Shown one piece after another: positions 22,145-31,413 of a DNA stretch of 64,000 nt. The notes under the pieces are model-generated. The model was given only the letters and a program-made list of their open reading frames with translations. It did not search any database and was not told the origin of the DNA. Each line of letters opens with the position of its first letter. Position 1 is the stretch's first letter. Origin of the DNA: Caecitellus pseudoparvulus (Eukaryota > Bigyra: Bicosoecida); NCBI GenBank assembly GCA_965644315.1, contig CBFFRQ010000043.1, forward strand, positions 708,378 to 772,377, written 5' to 3'. A program made the position numbers and the translations under genes.

Positions 22145-22850
22145 ACTCAGATTTCTCCGCGGAGGCGTGCGTGATGATGTCCATCTCGTCCTTCACGAAG
22201 CAGTGGTTGGTGTACACACACATGTCCCCTGCAATGGTCATGGCGCGCTCAGCGATCTCCATGGCGGAGTGGTCGCTGTCCAGCAGTGCCCGGGCTGCGG
22301 CAGTGGCGAAGGGCGACCCGGAGCCGATGGCCATCACGCCATCCACGGGCTCCAGCACGTCGCCATTCCCCGTCACCTCCAGCGTCACCTCCTCGTTGGC
22401 CACGATGAGGGCTGCCTCCAGGCGCCGCATGTACCGCTCTGTGCGCCAGTCCTTGGCCAGCTCCACGCAGGCGCGCGCCAGCTGGTGGCTGTACTGCTCC
22501 AGCTTGGACTCCAGGCGCTCCAGGAGCGCCATGGCGTCTGCTGTGGCGCCGGCGAAGCCGACGATGACCTTGCCGTCCCCGATGCGGCGCACCTTGGTCG
22601 CATTGGGCTTCACCACCATGTTGCCAGCTGTCATCTGCCCGTCCCCCACGACAGCCAGCTTCCCCCCCTTGCGCACGGAGAGGATGGTGGTAGCGTAGCG
22701 CGGCGCCCCCACACCACCGTGCGCGAAGCCAGACGCATCCAGCACATAGCCTTGGTGCGCAGCAGGCATGCCACTCAGACAGGCTTGAGGGGCATGCTGG
22801 AGGCTTGCTGCGACACGTCGCAGCGGTGCTCGCAACGCTGCTGTCAACAT
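22143..22850 (-). CDS. HSLV: HslV (ClpQ) ATP-dependent protease peptidase, mitochondrial
   Basis: One exon, 235 residues. Residues 1-40 ([20 protein letters not shown]) form an amphipathic Arg/Ala presequence. The mature N-terminal threonine is in [20 protein letters not shown], followed by [80 protein letters not shown] and [20 protein letters not shown]. This is the bacterial-type peptidase that stacks as a dodecamer and works with the HslU ATPase. In eukaryotes it is patchily present (for example trypanosomatids, Plasmodium) in mitochondria. The partner HslU is not in this window. Start chosen at the ATG that gives a full presequence; the frame stays open further upstream without a better start. 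Confidence 0.93.
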   Translation of the reverse strand: MLTAALRAPLRRVAASLQHAPQACLSGMPAAHQGYVLDASGFAHGGVGAPRYATTILSVRKGGKLAVVGDGQMTAGNMVVKPNATKVRRIGDGKVIVGFAGATADAMALLERLESKLEQYSHQLARACVELAKDWRTERYMRRLEAALIVANEEVTLEVTGNGDVLEPVDGVMAIGSGSPFATAAARALLDSDHSAMEIAERAMTIAGDMCVYTNHCFVKDEMDIITHASAEKSE

Positions 22851-23044
22851 GCCGGCAATCTTGTGACGTGGTCTGTGCCGAAACGCTGGTGGCGAGCTGG
22901 CCAGGTAGTGCTGACAGAGCGAGGAAGCATTGAGCGCGACAAGGGTGGCAGACGTAAAGAGAAGGTGAAATGTGGTGCCCATGGTCTGACTGTGTACGCC
23001 TGCGAGGTTTCCATTGCGCACCGACGGCGCCGGCAAGGGCAGCT

Positions 23045-23053
23045 GGCGTTTCA
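23045..23053 (+). promoter_or_regulatory. GGCGTTTCA motif between PSMB1 and HslV
   Basis: Intergenic, 195 bases upstream of the HslV start and 23 bases past the PSMB1 stop; antisense to both genes (AGCTGGCGTTTCACTG). Confidence 0.35.
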
Positions 23054-23069
23054 CTGCGCGTGGCAGGCA

Positions 23070-23075
23070 TGCATT
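23070..23075 (-). terminator. AATGCA element abutting the PSMB1 stop
   Basis: TAGAATGCATGCC: the element starts immediately after the stop codon. Confidence 0.4.
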
Positions 23076-24121
23076 CTAATCCTCCTTCAAGTCAAAGACC
23101 TCCTTCTGGATGCCGGCAGAGGTCATGACGACGATTTCCACGGCGTCTCCCGTGTAAATGTCTCGCTCGCCTGCCGTGATGAACGCCTCCTTGATAACAC
23201 GCACGGCCTCCTCTGGCGTCAGCTCAGGCGCAGCATCGGTGCGAGTGCGGTGGCCCACCAAGTTGTCCAGGAGGGGGATGATGAGCTTCTGCCCTGCGCC
23301 CTGAGCGGCGTACTTGACCTCCTCGTAAGAACCCACTGCGTCGTACGTGAACACCTTCCCGTTGCCCTCCTTGTCCAGCCCAGCCACGACGTTGAAGGCG
23401 TAGTAGGGGAAGAAGCGGCGACCGTACAGTGTCGTGCTCAGCATCTGTGCCAGGGCGGAGGCCGACATGTCCGAGCCGTGGTCGTGCTCGTACATGTCCA
23501 CGTGTGTGTGCAGGGTCTTGTGCAGGGTGGCCACGTCCGTCCAGCAGCCGCCAGTGGCCACAGCCACCGTATCATTGCTGCGTGAAGGGGGGGGTGACGC
23601 GAAGTGTGTGCCGTAGCTGCCGCCCACAGGTGCGACGGGCAACTCACAGCTGGGCGATCTTGGACACGTTGCGGGAGAGAATGGAGTAGCCCTTGGACAG
23701 GCGCGTATCGGCAGCGATCAGAGCGAAGCCCTTGCCGGCCAGTCCCAGTGCAGTGCTGTGCAGGCACAACGCAGGTTGGAGGTGAGCCAGTCCCACAGTC
23801 AGCACGAGCGCCACTGCGCCACGCACCCGCCGTTGAACTCGTATGGCTGGAACTGCGCGTGCTGCTTGCCATCAGCAGCAGTCCTGCGCAGTGGAGTGAG
23901 CAGGCAACGTGCGGGGGACCTGCTGTGCGCCCTGGCGTGGCGAGGCAACGTACTCCTGGCCTGCCGACAGCGGCACGGCACCTTCAGAGCTCCACAGGCA
24001 AGGTGCTCTGCGCACACGGGGCTTGGTGTGAGCTGACATCGGGCTGCCTTGTGCAGACACGCGGGGGCTGTGGGTCTCACCCTTGCATTGCCGTCGTGGG
24101 CGCTGCTGTGGCGGCTGCCAT
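23076..24121 (-). CDS. PSMB1: 20S proteasome subunit beta-6 (PSMB1/PRE7)
   Basis: Four exons (24121-24081, 23883-23827, 23755-23648, 23577-23076) give 235 residues. This is a non-catalytic beta-ring subunit of the 20S core. Diagnostic segments: FQPYEFNGGTALGLAGKGFA, IAADTRLSKGYSILSRNVSK, ALAQMLSTTLYGRRFFPYYA, FNVVAGLDKEGNGKVFTYDA, VGSYEEVKYAAQGAGQKLII and FITAGERDIYTGDAVEIVVM. The FNGG-T start without an active-site context and the RRFFPYY motif distinguish beta-6 from the other beta subunits. The 13-residue first exon (MAAATAAPTTAMQ) completes its codon across a 197-base intron. It sits head-to-tail upstream of HslV, the distantly related bacterial-type peptidase. Confidence 0.94.
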
Positions 24122-24594
24122 GACTGACAACCAGCGTTGAGGGGTGAAACGCCAGGCGGACCGGCCACGCACTGGCGAGGCTTGATACAGGCAGACCCAC
24201 AGAGGCAGACAGGGGTGGCGGAGGGAGGCTGATTAGAGTGTTTTGGAACGTTCAGCTAGCTTGCTGCCCCACGCCCACCCCTGGACGTGGCCATGCAGCC
24301 TGCAAGGGGGTCACAGCGGCGGGCTTTGCCAGCTTGCTGCAGCCTGCGGGACCCGTCAGAGCAGGCGCACCCCCCTCCCACCGGCCAGTGCCATTCGAAC
24401 ACAGCGAACCATGACAGACCACTGTGCTGGCCACTCCCCACGTGCCCGCAACTCGCTGCTGACAAGCTGTAGGCTGCCCAGCCAGCTGCACCATCACTGC
24501 ACCACCCCCGCCGCCATCAGCGTGGGAGCTCCCGGCACGCCAGCAGGCAACCGCGAGCCACTCCTGTCCTGCCGACGCCCGTGAATCCAGCAAC
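24122..24594. promoter_or_regulatory. Divergent promoter region, PSMB1 / Rieske protein
   Basis: 473 bases between divergent starts; contains one GGCGTTTCA copy near PSMB1 and no other feature I can name. Confidence 0.45.
24145..24153 (-). promoter_or_regulatory. GGCGTTTCA motif upstream of PSMB1
   Basis: Sense orientation, 24 bases upstream of the PSMB1 ATG (CCTGGCGTTTCACCCC), so in the promoter or 5' UTR. Confidence 0.45.
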
Positions 24595-25480
24595 ATGCTG
24601 CGCACAGCCGTCCGAGCAGCCTCCGTGGCCTCCAGGGCCGCCACACGCGTGCCCTGCGTCGGTGCGTGGGGCGCTTCACATTCCGCACTGTGTTACGCCG
24701 CACCTGCGTTCGTGCAGGGCAGCGCTGCATCGCGCCGCGGGCGCACGCCGCCAACACCACTCCTTGCCTCACTGAGCATCTCCTGTCCCCCTGTGCAGCC
24801 CCCATGTCCACGGGAGCGACGGATGAGGTGATGAAGAAGCTTGGTGCAGACTACGGCAGCGCCGACACCTACTTCGACACTGCTCGCCAGGCACCCGGTG
24901 ACCACACCGAGAAGCGCGCCTTCACCTACTTCGTGCTGGGTGGTGCTCGCTTCCTGTACGCCTCTGCCGTCCGCGTCGCCGTCGTGCGCACGCTGGCCAC
25001 GCTGTCGGCCTCTGCTGATGTCCTCGCCTTGGCCAACTTGGAGGTGGACCTGAAGGCAGTGCAGCCTGGGGAGTGCATCACCGTCAAGTGGCGCGGCAAG
25101 CCCGTCTTCGTCAAGCACCGCACAGAGGACCAAATCGCCGAGGTGGCTGCCCCCCTGCAGGGCCTGCGCGACCCCCAGACTGATGCGGAGCGCACACAGG
25201 ACCCCAAGTGGTGCGTGAGCCACCAGCTCGCGCCCCCGCCTCTGGCCTCGCCCAGGCACACACGCCCCTCTTTCTCTCACACAGGCTCGTCGTGCTGGGC
25301 ATCTGCACCCACCTGGGCTGCGTCCCCATCGCCAACGCCGGCAACTTCAAGGGCTGGTTCTGCCCCTGCCACGGCTCACACTACGACGGCTCGGGCCGCA
25401 TCCGCCAGGGCCCCGCACCCCTCAACCTGGAGGTGCCCCCCTACAAATTCGTCGGTGGTGACAAGCTCATCCTGGGCTAA
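24595..25480 (+). CDS. UQCRFS1: Rieske iron-sulfur subunit of mitochondrial complex III
   Basis: Exons 24595-24661, 24799-25210 and 25285-25480 give 224 residues. The protein carries electrons from ubiquinol to cytochrome c1 in the inner mitochondrial membrane. The presequence is [20 protein letters not shown] membrane anchor follows ([20 protein letters not shown]). The soluble head begins [20 protein letters not shown] and [15 protein letters not shown]. Both cluster-binding loops are intact: [11 protein letters not shown] and [17 protein letters not shown], giving the two Cys and two His ligands and the disulfide pair. [20 protein letters not shown] is the family's C-terminus. The gene name follows common usage; yeast calls it RIP1. 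Confidence 0.96.
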
Positions 25481-26237
25481 AGTGTCGCCAGCCAATGCAC
25501 TCCAAAACGCGCGCCCGTGGCCACCACGGCATCAGGCCGGCCACGTCCCGAGGAGGCCTGGCAGCCCAGCACCGCACCCTCAACAGCTGCCTGGGGTGTG
25601 ACTTGTTCGCAAGACGACGACGGCGAGAGGGCAGCCAGGCATGCAGCTGGCTGTCGTGTGGAGCCAAGTCAGAGCCCAGTCCTCGCCCCAGGTGCGCTTG
25701 CCAGCACACAACAGCTGCATGGGTCAAAACCCTCCCCCACTACACTTTGTGCCCCAGCCCGGCCCATCACAGCCCTGTGCTCCCCTGCTGCCTTGCCTTC
25801 GCGCTGCCGACCGCGCAGTTGCAGGCGTGTCGCTGTGCGACATCACTGTCTGGGAAGCCAGCGGCCTCCTGCCGCCTCCCAGGCTGTCCCCGAAGCAATT
25901 ACAGGTGCGTCAAGAGATTCGCTCTTGGTTTATGTTTTCATTTTCTGCTCGCACGCGTTACCTTGCGCGGCTTCGTTGTCGGTGCATGCTGTCAAAAGCC
26001 GCTGCGGCACCCATCCCCGCGCAAGGCCCCTGCAGCGTGTGCTCCCTGCGCCAGCCAGGCTTCGCGCCTGTGGCAACTCTGTGGCTGCCTCGGCGGGGAG
26101 GCGGCGCTGGCAGGTTTGGTCCCCCAGCCTGCACCTGCCGCAGAGGCGGCTTTGTCCCTGTCGAAGTGCAGCTTGCATCACCCCGCCCAGCACCCCCCGC
26201 ACACAGCCGCGCCACGCTTCCACCCGCAGTGTGAAGC
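25481..26237. other. Intergenic stretch between Rieske and coiled-coil genes
   Basis: 757 bases without a convincing gene. ORFs here show no family resemblance. A possible exon (25830-25903, flanked by TTGCAG and GTGCGTC) would encode VSLCDITVWEASGLL, but I cannot connect it to anything. Just after it, CAAGAG-ATTCG-CTCTTG (25911-25927) can form a six-pair hairpin next to an AT-richer tract. Confidence 0.4.
25494..25499 (+). terminator. AATGCA element, Rieske gene
   Basis: GCCAATGCACTCC, 13 bases past the stop. Confidence 0.4.
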
Positions 26238-27812
26238 ATGAGCCAGCACGTCCCTGCCTCTGGCATTGACCGAAACATCGCCCGGGCGCGCTTTGACGCA
26301 CGGCGCACGAGACGGCAGGTACCTCAGCGGCAGGAGCCTGGGTCAGAGGGTGGTGCGCCGTGGACTGGCTCCCTGCGCGACGAGGTGCCTGCGAGGCGGC
26401 CCGGCGCCAGCGGCGTCGACGGCGACTACGACGACGACGAGCTGGTGGAGGACCACGCCATCCTCCGAGCAGCGCCGTCCCGTCGCGGGGGTGGCAGGAA
26501 GGGGCCCGGCAAGGGTGACATGGTGTTCGGCAGCCACCTGCCCGAGACCTTCGACGACTGGCGCCGGGAGGGCCGCGAGAGCAACACGCCCCTGTCGCGG
26601 ACTCTGGACGCTGCCCTGCGCAAGTCCGTCGCCCAGACGTCCCCCACAGGGCGCGTCACGGAGCACACCTCCTACCGCCGCGGCGGTGTGTTTGCCGACG
26701 ACGCAGGGGATGCCGAGGACGGCGGCCTGGACATGGTGCAAGACGAGCTGGAGCGCCGCCGCGACGTGGCTCGACGTGCCCGTGAGTACTACTCAGCTGC
26801 CTCCAAGTACAGCGTGCAGCAGTCGGCCGCCCGTGTGGCCCGAGGCGCCCCTGCCGGCGGCGGCACCCCCCGAGCGGCAGGTGCTCCCCGGGCCCGGGCG
26901 GCAGACATGGCCTTTGCTGAGAGCGCTGCGGCAGGGGGCGGGCGCACCAGCGCCAGCAAGTTGAAGCTGGCCCAGGAGCGCTTCAAGTTGAAGATGTGGC
27001 GCATCACCAAGGCCTTGCAGCTGGCGGCGGCGCACAAGGCTGCTGTGCAGTCGGACAACGACCGCCTGACCGCCGACCTGGGCCGGCTCATGGCGGACAC
27101 GGACGCTACCACCACCAAGCGGTACAAGAGCGAGGCCAAGACGGCGCAGCTGTCCCAGGACCGCGAGACGACCCTGAGCAACATCTACGCCCGCAGGCGT
27201 GACCTGGACAACGCCCGCGCCTCCACCCGGACGTGGGCGGACAAGGCAGCCACGGTGCTGAAGCAGCTGAAGGAGGTGCGCCAGCGCCGCTCAGCGCGCA
27301 TCGCAGAGGCCCAGGGCCGCGTCAGCATGCGGGGCGTGGAGTTGGACCGCCGGGAGAAGCGCCTGCGTGGCGAGGCCCGCAAGCTGGAAATGGCCGTGGA
27401 CGACATCAGGGTGGAGCTCGCCCGCAAGCACGAGCAGCTGGCAGTGCAGGAGGCCCTGGTGGCAGAGGCCCGCACCATGCACCGCTCCCTGTCCCTGCAT
27501 GATGAGAACCGGCTGTCTGCGGCAGACGTGGGCGCCAAGCGAGCCGCCAGGGCCAAGGCAGCTTCCTTCCGCCAGCGCATCGCCCTGACGCAGGGCGAGG
27601 CGGTGGAGGCGAAGCAGCGCATGTACGCCCTGCAGGACGACATGCTGGACATGCAGCGCCAGTTGGCGTCAGGGAAGGTGCTGGAGAAGTCCAGCATGGC
27701 CCAGCTGGCCATGCTGCACATGCAGGACGGCACGGAGGAAGCAGCAGTGCAGGTGTCCCGGGCAGTCCTGCGCGCTCAGAGCCAGCAGGCGCAGCTGGAG
27801 GACGCCAAGTGA
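26238..27812 (+). CDS. Coiled-coil protein of unknown function
   Basis: One exon, 524 residues. The first 240 residues are basic, Gly/Arg-rich and disordered (MSQHVPASGIDRNIARARFD, HLPETFDDWRREGRESNTPL). From about residue 240 the protein is an almost unbroken coiled coil: KLAQERFKLKMWRITKALQL, DRLTADLGRLMADTDATTTK, RETTLSNIYARRRDLDNARA, LDRREKRLRGEARKLEMAVD and DDMLDMQRQLASGKVLEKSS. Length and layout recall axonemal or basal-body coiled-coil proteins, but nothing specific identifies one. No membrane segment or catalytic motif. Confidence 0.8.
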   Translation: MSQHVPASGIDRNIARARFDARRTRRQVPQRQEPGSEGGAPWTGSLRDEVPARRPGASGVDGDYDDDELVEDHAILRAAPSRRGGGRKGPGKGDMVFGSHLPETFDDWRREGRESNTPLSRTLDAALRKSVAQTSPTGRVTEHTSYRRGGVFADDAGDAEDGGLDMVQDELERRRDVARRAREYYSAASKYSVQQSAARVARGAPAGGGTPRAAGAPRARAADMAFAESAAAGGGRTSASKLKLAQERFKLKMWRITKALQLAAAHKAAVQSDNDRLTADLGRLMADTDATTTKRYKSEAKTAQLSQDRETTLSNIYARRRDLDNARASTRTWADKAATVLKQLKEVRQRRSARIAEAQGRVSMRGVELDRREKRLRGEARKLEMAVDDIRVELARKHEQLAVQEALVAEARTMHRSLSLHDENRLSAADVGAKRAARAKAASFRQRIALTQGEAVEAKQRMYALQDDMLDMQRQLASGKVLEKSSMAQLAMLHMQDGTEEAAVQVSRAVLRAQSQQAQLEDAK

Positions 27813-27819
27813 GGGGCGC

Positions 27820-27825
27820 AATGCA
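27820..27825 (+). terminator. AATGCA element, coiled-coil gene
   Basis: GCGCAATGCATTTG, 7 bases past the stop. Confidence 0.4.
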
Positions 27826-27957
27826 TTTGACTGGGGCGGGGCACATTTGCATGAACGCGCACTCCGTGCGAGAGCTTGGTGAGACGGGCAGGCAGGCAGG
27901 GCTGGCGTCCGTTCGTCGCGAGCAGGGCAGCGCCACACCACAGCTCCCAGCACCAAC

Positions 27958-29818
27958 ATGGCCACGGCAGGGGACTCCGTGACCGAGCACAGCCTGGAGC
28001 TGTTCAAGGCCCTCATTGGCCTGGCGGCGAAGCACCGGCTGTACCATATCTTGGACAGTGCGTTCCGGCAGGCACAGCCTGCGCCCAGCAAGTGCGCAGT
28101 TTGAGCACTGCGCCCGACCATGCCCTCGCCTTTCTCACAGGCTTGACACCGGTCTTGGCCAAGTTTGGGCAGCAAGGCCGCCTGCAACCCAACACCGACT
28201 CACACTTGCGACTGTCCATCGCCATCATCACGAAGCAGGTACGAGTCGGCGAGCAGGCGGCGTGCACGCTGGCGTTTCACCCTTGCGTTACGTGCGTGAC
28301 CGTTGTCGCGCAGTTGGACCCTGCGCTCAACGGAGGGAGGCCTGACATCCGAGAAATCATCTCATGCTTGCAGCGAGGAGTGAGTGCCTGCCTCCCCTGG
28401 CCAGTGCAGCCCAGTGCAGGCGTTCCACACGCTGCGGCCGGTCCCCAATCTCACAGCTCATGCAGCCTGACAGGGCACCGGGTGACGTGGCCATGTTGTG
28501 TGGGCAGCTGGCAGCTCGGTGGGTGGAAGTGATCCTGGACTCTGCCTCGACCTCTGGACACCTTGGCCGGAGCTCCGTATCAGAGCTGCAGTCCGCTGCA
28601 GCGCTGGTCCTCGCTGACGCGCATGACTCCAGCATGAATGCTGGCCAGCGCCAGGTGCTGGGCGCCCTGCGCACCAGTGCAGCCGCCTTGAAGGCACATT
28701 TGGACGAAGCGCAGCAAAGTGGCACCCTGTCATTGTACGCTGTGCCGTGCAAGGGCCCCAACGGCGCCCTGCTCCCTGCGCCGCCCTCCTTCTCCAGCCC
28801 GCGTGTGTGGCACGAGCACTGGAGTCGGTGGCAAGCCGACCTGCGCAGTGTGGCGGAGGACGTCCTGCGTCATTCATGCCTCCCCCCCCTCCCCACCCTG
28901 CTTGAGCGCGTGCGGGAGGTGGTGGCTGCCGCAGAGGAGGCCCTGCCCCCCACCACGGAGCTAGAGACAGCGTGGGCCGCCTTCCACGCGGCACACCCGC
29001 CCCCTGGCACCTCCACCAGCTCCCCCACGCGGGCCCTCTCCTTTGCAAACGTAGATGCAGCGCCAGCTGTGCAGCCACACGTGCCTGGCAAGGCGGGCAG
29101 CCCCATTGCCCCGCCCTCCCCCTCCCGGGCAACTCAGGAAGCCACGGTGAAGCGCAAAAAGCGCAAGAAGCGCAGCAAGAAGTCAGGGAGCAGCGGAAGC
29201 AGCAAGCTGACGCTGCAGAGCCTGTTCTCAGTGGGGGGCACCAAGCGAGCCCGAGCCCAGGCTGATGCTGGCCCGGCTCCTGCTACCAAATCCCAACGTG
29301 CAGCAGAAGCGGCAGCGTCCCCCTCAAAACCTGCCACAACGACGAAACAAGCGCCTCCGCCGCCCGCTGCTGCCAGTGCAGCGGTAGAGGCGCCCACGCC
29401 GCCCCCAGACGCTGCGCCAGCGCCGGCACCAGCTGCGGCTGCCCAAGCAGCCCCTCCAGCAAGCGTGGCTCAGCCATTGCCAGCTGCTGCTCCGTTGGAC
29501 GTGAGCGCTGCTGAGCGAGATGCGGTACTGCAGCACTTGGCCAGGGTGGCGCTGGTGCCAGGCGTGCCCTCCTACCGCCAGCGGGCACACCGCACAATGT
29601 CTGGGCAGCGCAAGCGGTGGAGCGAGGAGGAGGTTGGGCTGCTGGTGGAGGGCCTGCAGGCGTACGGCTGGGGCAAGTGGGGTGCCATCGAGCTGGAGCA
29701 GCAGTTCAGGGAGCGAGGACGCAACCCACAGGACCTGCGCACCAAAGCTGAGGAGTTGCACAGCAAGGGCAAGCTGGCTGAGCTGGGCATCCGCAACTTG
29801 CCGGCGCCAAAGAGCTGA
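27958..29818 (+). CDS. Telobox/SANT-type Myb protein, possible telomere-repeat-binding factor
   Basis: Exons 27958-28057, 28141-28238, 28314-28379 and 28457-29818 give 541 residues. The N-terminal 250 residues are helical (TEHSLELFKALIGLAAKHRL, LTPVLAKFGQQGRLQPNTDS, SHLRLSIAIITKQLDPALNG, LMQPDRAPGDVAMLCGQLAA), possibly a dimerisation fold. A basic KRKKRKKRSKKSG signal and a Pro/Ala linker follow. At the C-terminus a single Myb repeat reads RKRWSEEEVGLLVEGLQAYG, WGKWGAIELEQQFRERGRNP, QDLRTKAEEL. Spacing fits the telobox Mybs of TRF1/TRF2/Taz1, including the C-terminal position, but the diagnostic VDLKDKWR helix is altered to PQDLRTKAEE. Telomere binding is therefore only suggested. Intron 2 carries GGCGTTTCA. 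Confidence 0.72.
28271..28279 (+). promoter_or_regulatory. GGCGTTTCA motif, Myb gene intron 2
   Basis: Sense orientation, 32 bases inside the 75-base intron (CGCTGGCGTTTCACCC). Confidence 0.4.
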
Positions 29819-30038
29819 AAGTGGCGCACTGGGCCAGGCTTGGGGGGGGCACAACCCGGTGGGCGCTGTCGCCGATGCAGTGCACAGGCAAGTGTGATGC
29901 AGGCAAGACATCATCAGTTTGGTAATCCTTTCCTGTGATTTGCCTTCGTGCATCTCACAAGTAAAGTTTTATCTGCAATGACGAAAGGACCCGCGACTGA
30001 ACCTGTATGAATTATACGGCGGGACTGGTGGACGGAGA

Positions 30039-30371
30039 ATGGCGACAACATCTTCCCCACCTTTCGGAGCTACCACAACGAAAGTTGACAAACCCCTCAA
30101 ACAAATGGCAGAGCAAAGCGTTCGAGTGTGGGCGCCAATCGGGCGTGTTCAGGCCTCCGATTTCCGCACCTCACGTTTTGAGCTGCGTGTGAGCCACGGC
30201 CGAGACAATGCAGATGAAAGGAAAGTGCCCCCAATGTACTTGACACCTGATGTGAGCACACCTAAACTTGGAGTCGCAGAGGGCGAGGTCTTCCCGCTCA
30301 GGCAGGCCGACTCCAAATGTGCCTCCCCCGGCAAAACCAAGTCGCGTCGTGCCGATGAGCAGAAAGGGTAG
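30039..30371 (+). CDS. Small ORF of atypical composition
   Basis: A 110-codon ORF with a good ATG context (GGAGAATGG). It lies in the 665-base gap between the Myb gene and the next gene and is clearly less GC-rich than its neighbours. Residues such as VRVWAPIGRVQASDFRTSRF and PPMYLTPDVSTPKLGV look like ordinary protein but match no family I know. It may be spliced: AAAGG|GTAGGG at 30369 and TAGCAG at 30430 would flank an intron, continuing as GRPVPRLRLKNGA into a stretch overlapping the next gene's first exon in another frame. Both genes cannot be right as drawn there. Confidence 0.35.
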   Translation: MATTSSPPFGATTTKVDKPLKQMAEQSVRVWAPIGRVQASDFRTSRFELRVSHGRDNADERKVPPMYLTPDVSTPKLGVAEGEVFPLRQADSKCASPGKTKSRRADEQKG

Positions 30372-30483
30372 GGGCTTGATTGCATTCTGCTCGTGTTGCA
30401 TCTGTGCCTCCCTTTACCTTCCATAGCAGTCGCCCTGTGCCGCGCCTGCGACTGAAGAACGGGGCAATTTCCGCTCCACGAGC

Positions 30484-31321
30484 ATGGAGCCCCTGCCAGT
30501 GGCAGCACAGGCGTCGGTGGAGGAAGCCTTCGTGCGTCTTGTCGTGCAAGTCCTGATGAGAGCTTGTCCCAGCGCACCCCGCCTGCCACACGCCTGCACA
30601 GGAAGCGTACTTCCTGGAACTGGCGGCTGAAGTGAAGGCCGCCCACGGCGCCGCCATTGCCAAGTCCCCCCTCGCCGGGCCAGAGGCGCAAAACGTGCTC
30701 ATAGGTGCAGCAGACCATGTTCGAGCCATGCTGCAGGCACATCCTGGCCTACTCACGCCCCAGGGGGCGCTGGCCGAGGACGGCGGAGCTGCGCCCATGT
30801 ACCACGTTGCCCAGCGTGTGCTGGATGACATTCGCAGCGCAGCCCGGATGCGGGAGGGGGGCACAGCGCTCCCAGCAGCGTGTGCTGGTCTCCCTGAGGT
30901 GCCTGCTCCTGCACACCCTGCTGCAAGCGGGACCCGGCCCAAGCTCAAGCGAGCTTTGGAGGCTGCCTTCGAAGCGGCTGTGCAGGGCGGCGCTTCCGTG
31001 GACTCGGCGCCTCCGCCTGCACCAGAGGTGAACCCAGAGGCCACACAGGAAAGTGTCATGGCCAAGCTCCAGGCCATGCAGCGCAGGCTGGTGGAGGCGC
31101 GGTGGGCCCCCGGCCAGCCCTTCCCGCCAGACATCGGCAACCCACTGGACATCTTCCGAGGCGAGACTCACCTGCTGCCGCCAGACTTACTGAAAGCCCT
31201 GCAAGGGATGGTAGGCTCGTCTACGGGTCCCACTGCGTCACAGAGTGCGGCTGGCCAGACGGCGACAGGCGCCCCGGACGTGATTGAGCCCGATGACAGT
31301 GAGGACGACGGCTGGGAATGA
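30484..31321 (+). CDS. Hypothetical protein with acidic C-terminus
   Basis: Exons 30484-30531 and 30602-31321 give 255 residues. The splice joins MEPLPVAAQASVEEAF to EAYFLELAAEVKAAHG into one helix, which supports the short first exon. Mostly helical segments follow: HVRAMLQAHPGLLTPQGALA, YHVAQRVLDDIRSAARM, ATQESVMAKLQAMQRRLVEA, then NPLDIFRGETHLLPPDLLKA. The tail PDVIEPDDSEDDGWE is acidic with a terminal W-E. Unrecognised; no signal peptide, membrane segment or zinc ligand set. The start could lie further upstream, since the frame is open back to the AG at 30430. Confidence 0.7.
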
Positions 31322-31413
31322 CGCCTGACCTCAGCAGCCCACACGCGCGGGCAAAACTCTGACACAGGGCACAGAACTACATGTCTCTTTCTAATACAAG
31401 CACATACAGCGCC

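Noticed and set aside
22851-23054. 68-codon upstream extension of HslV
   Set aside because: The ATG at 22850 already gives a complete presequence; the extension contains the non-coding GGCGTTTCA motif.
25911-25927. Hairpin as part of a tRNA or small RNA gene
   Set aside because: No T-loop GTTCRA, no cloverleaf, and no polymerase III terminator close by.
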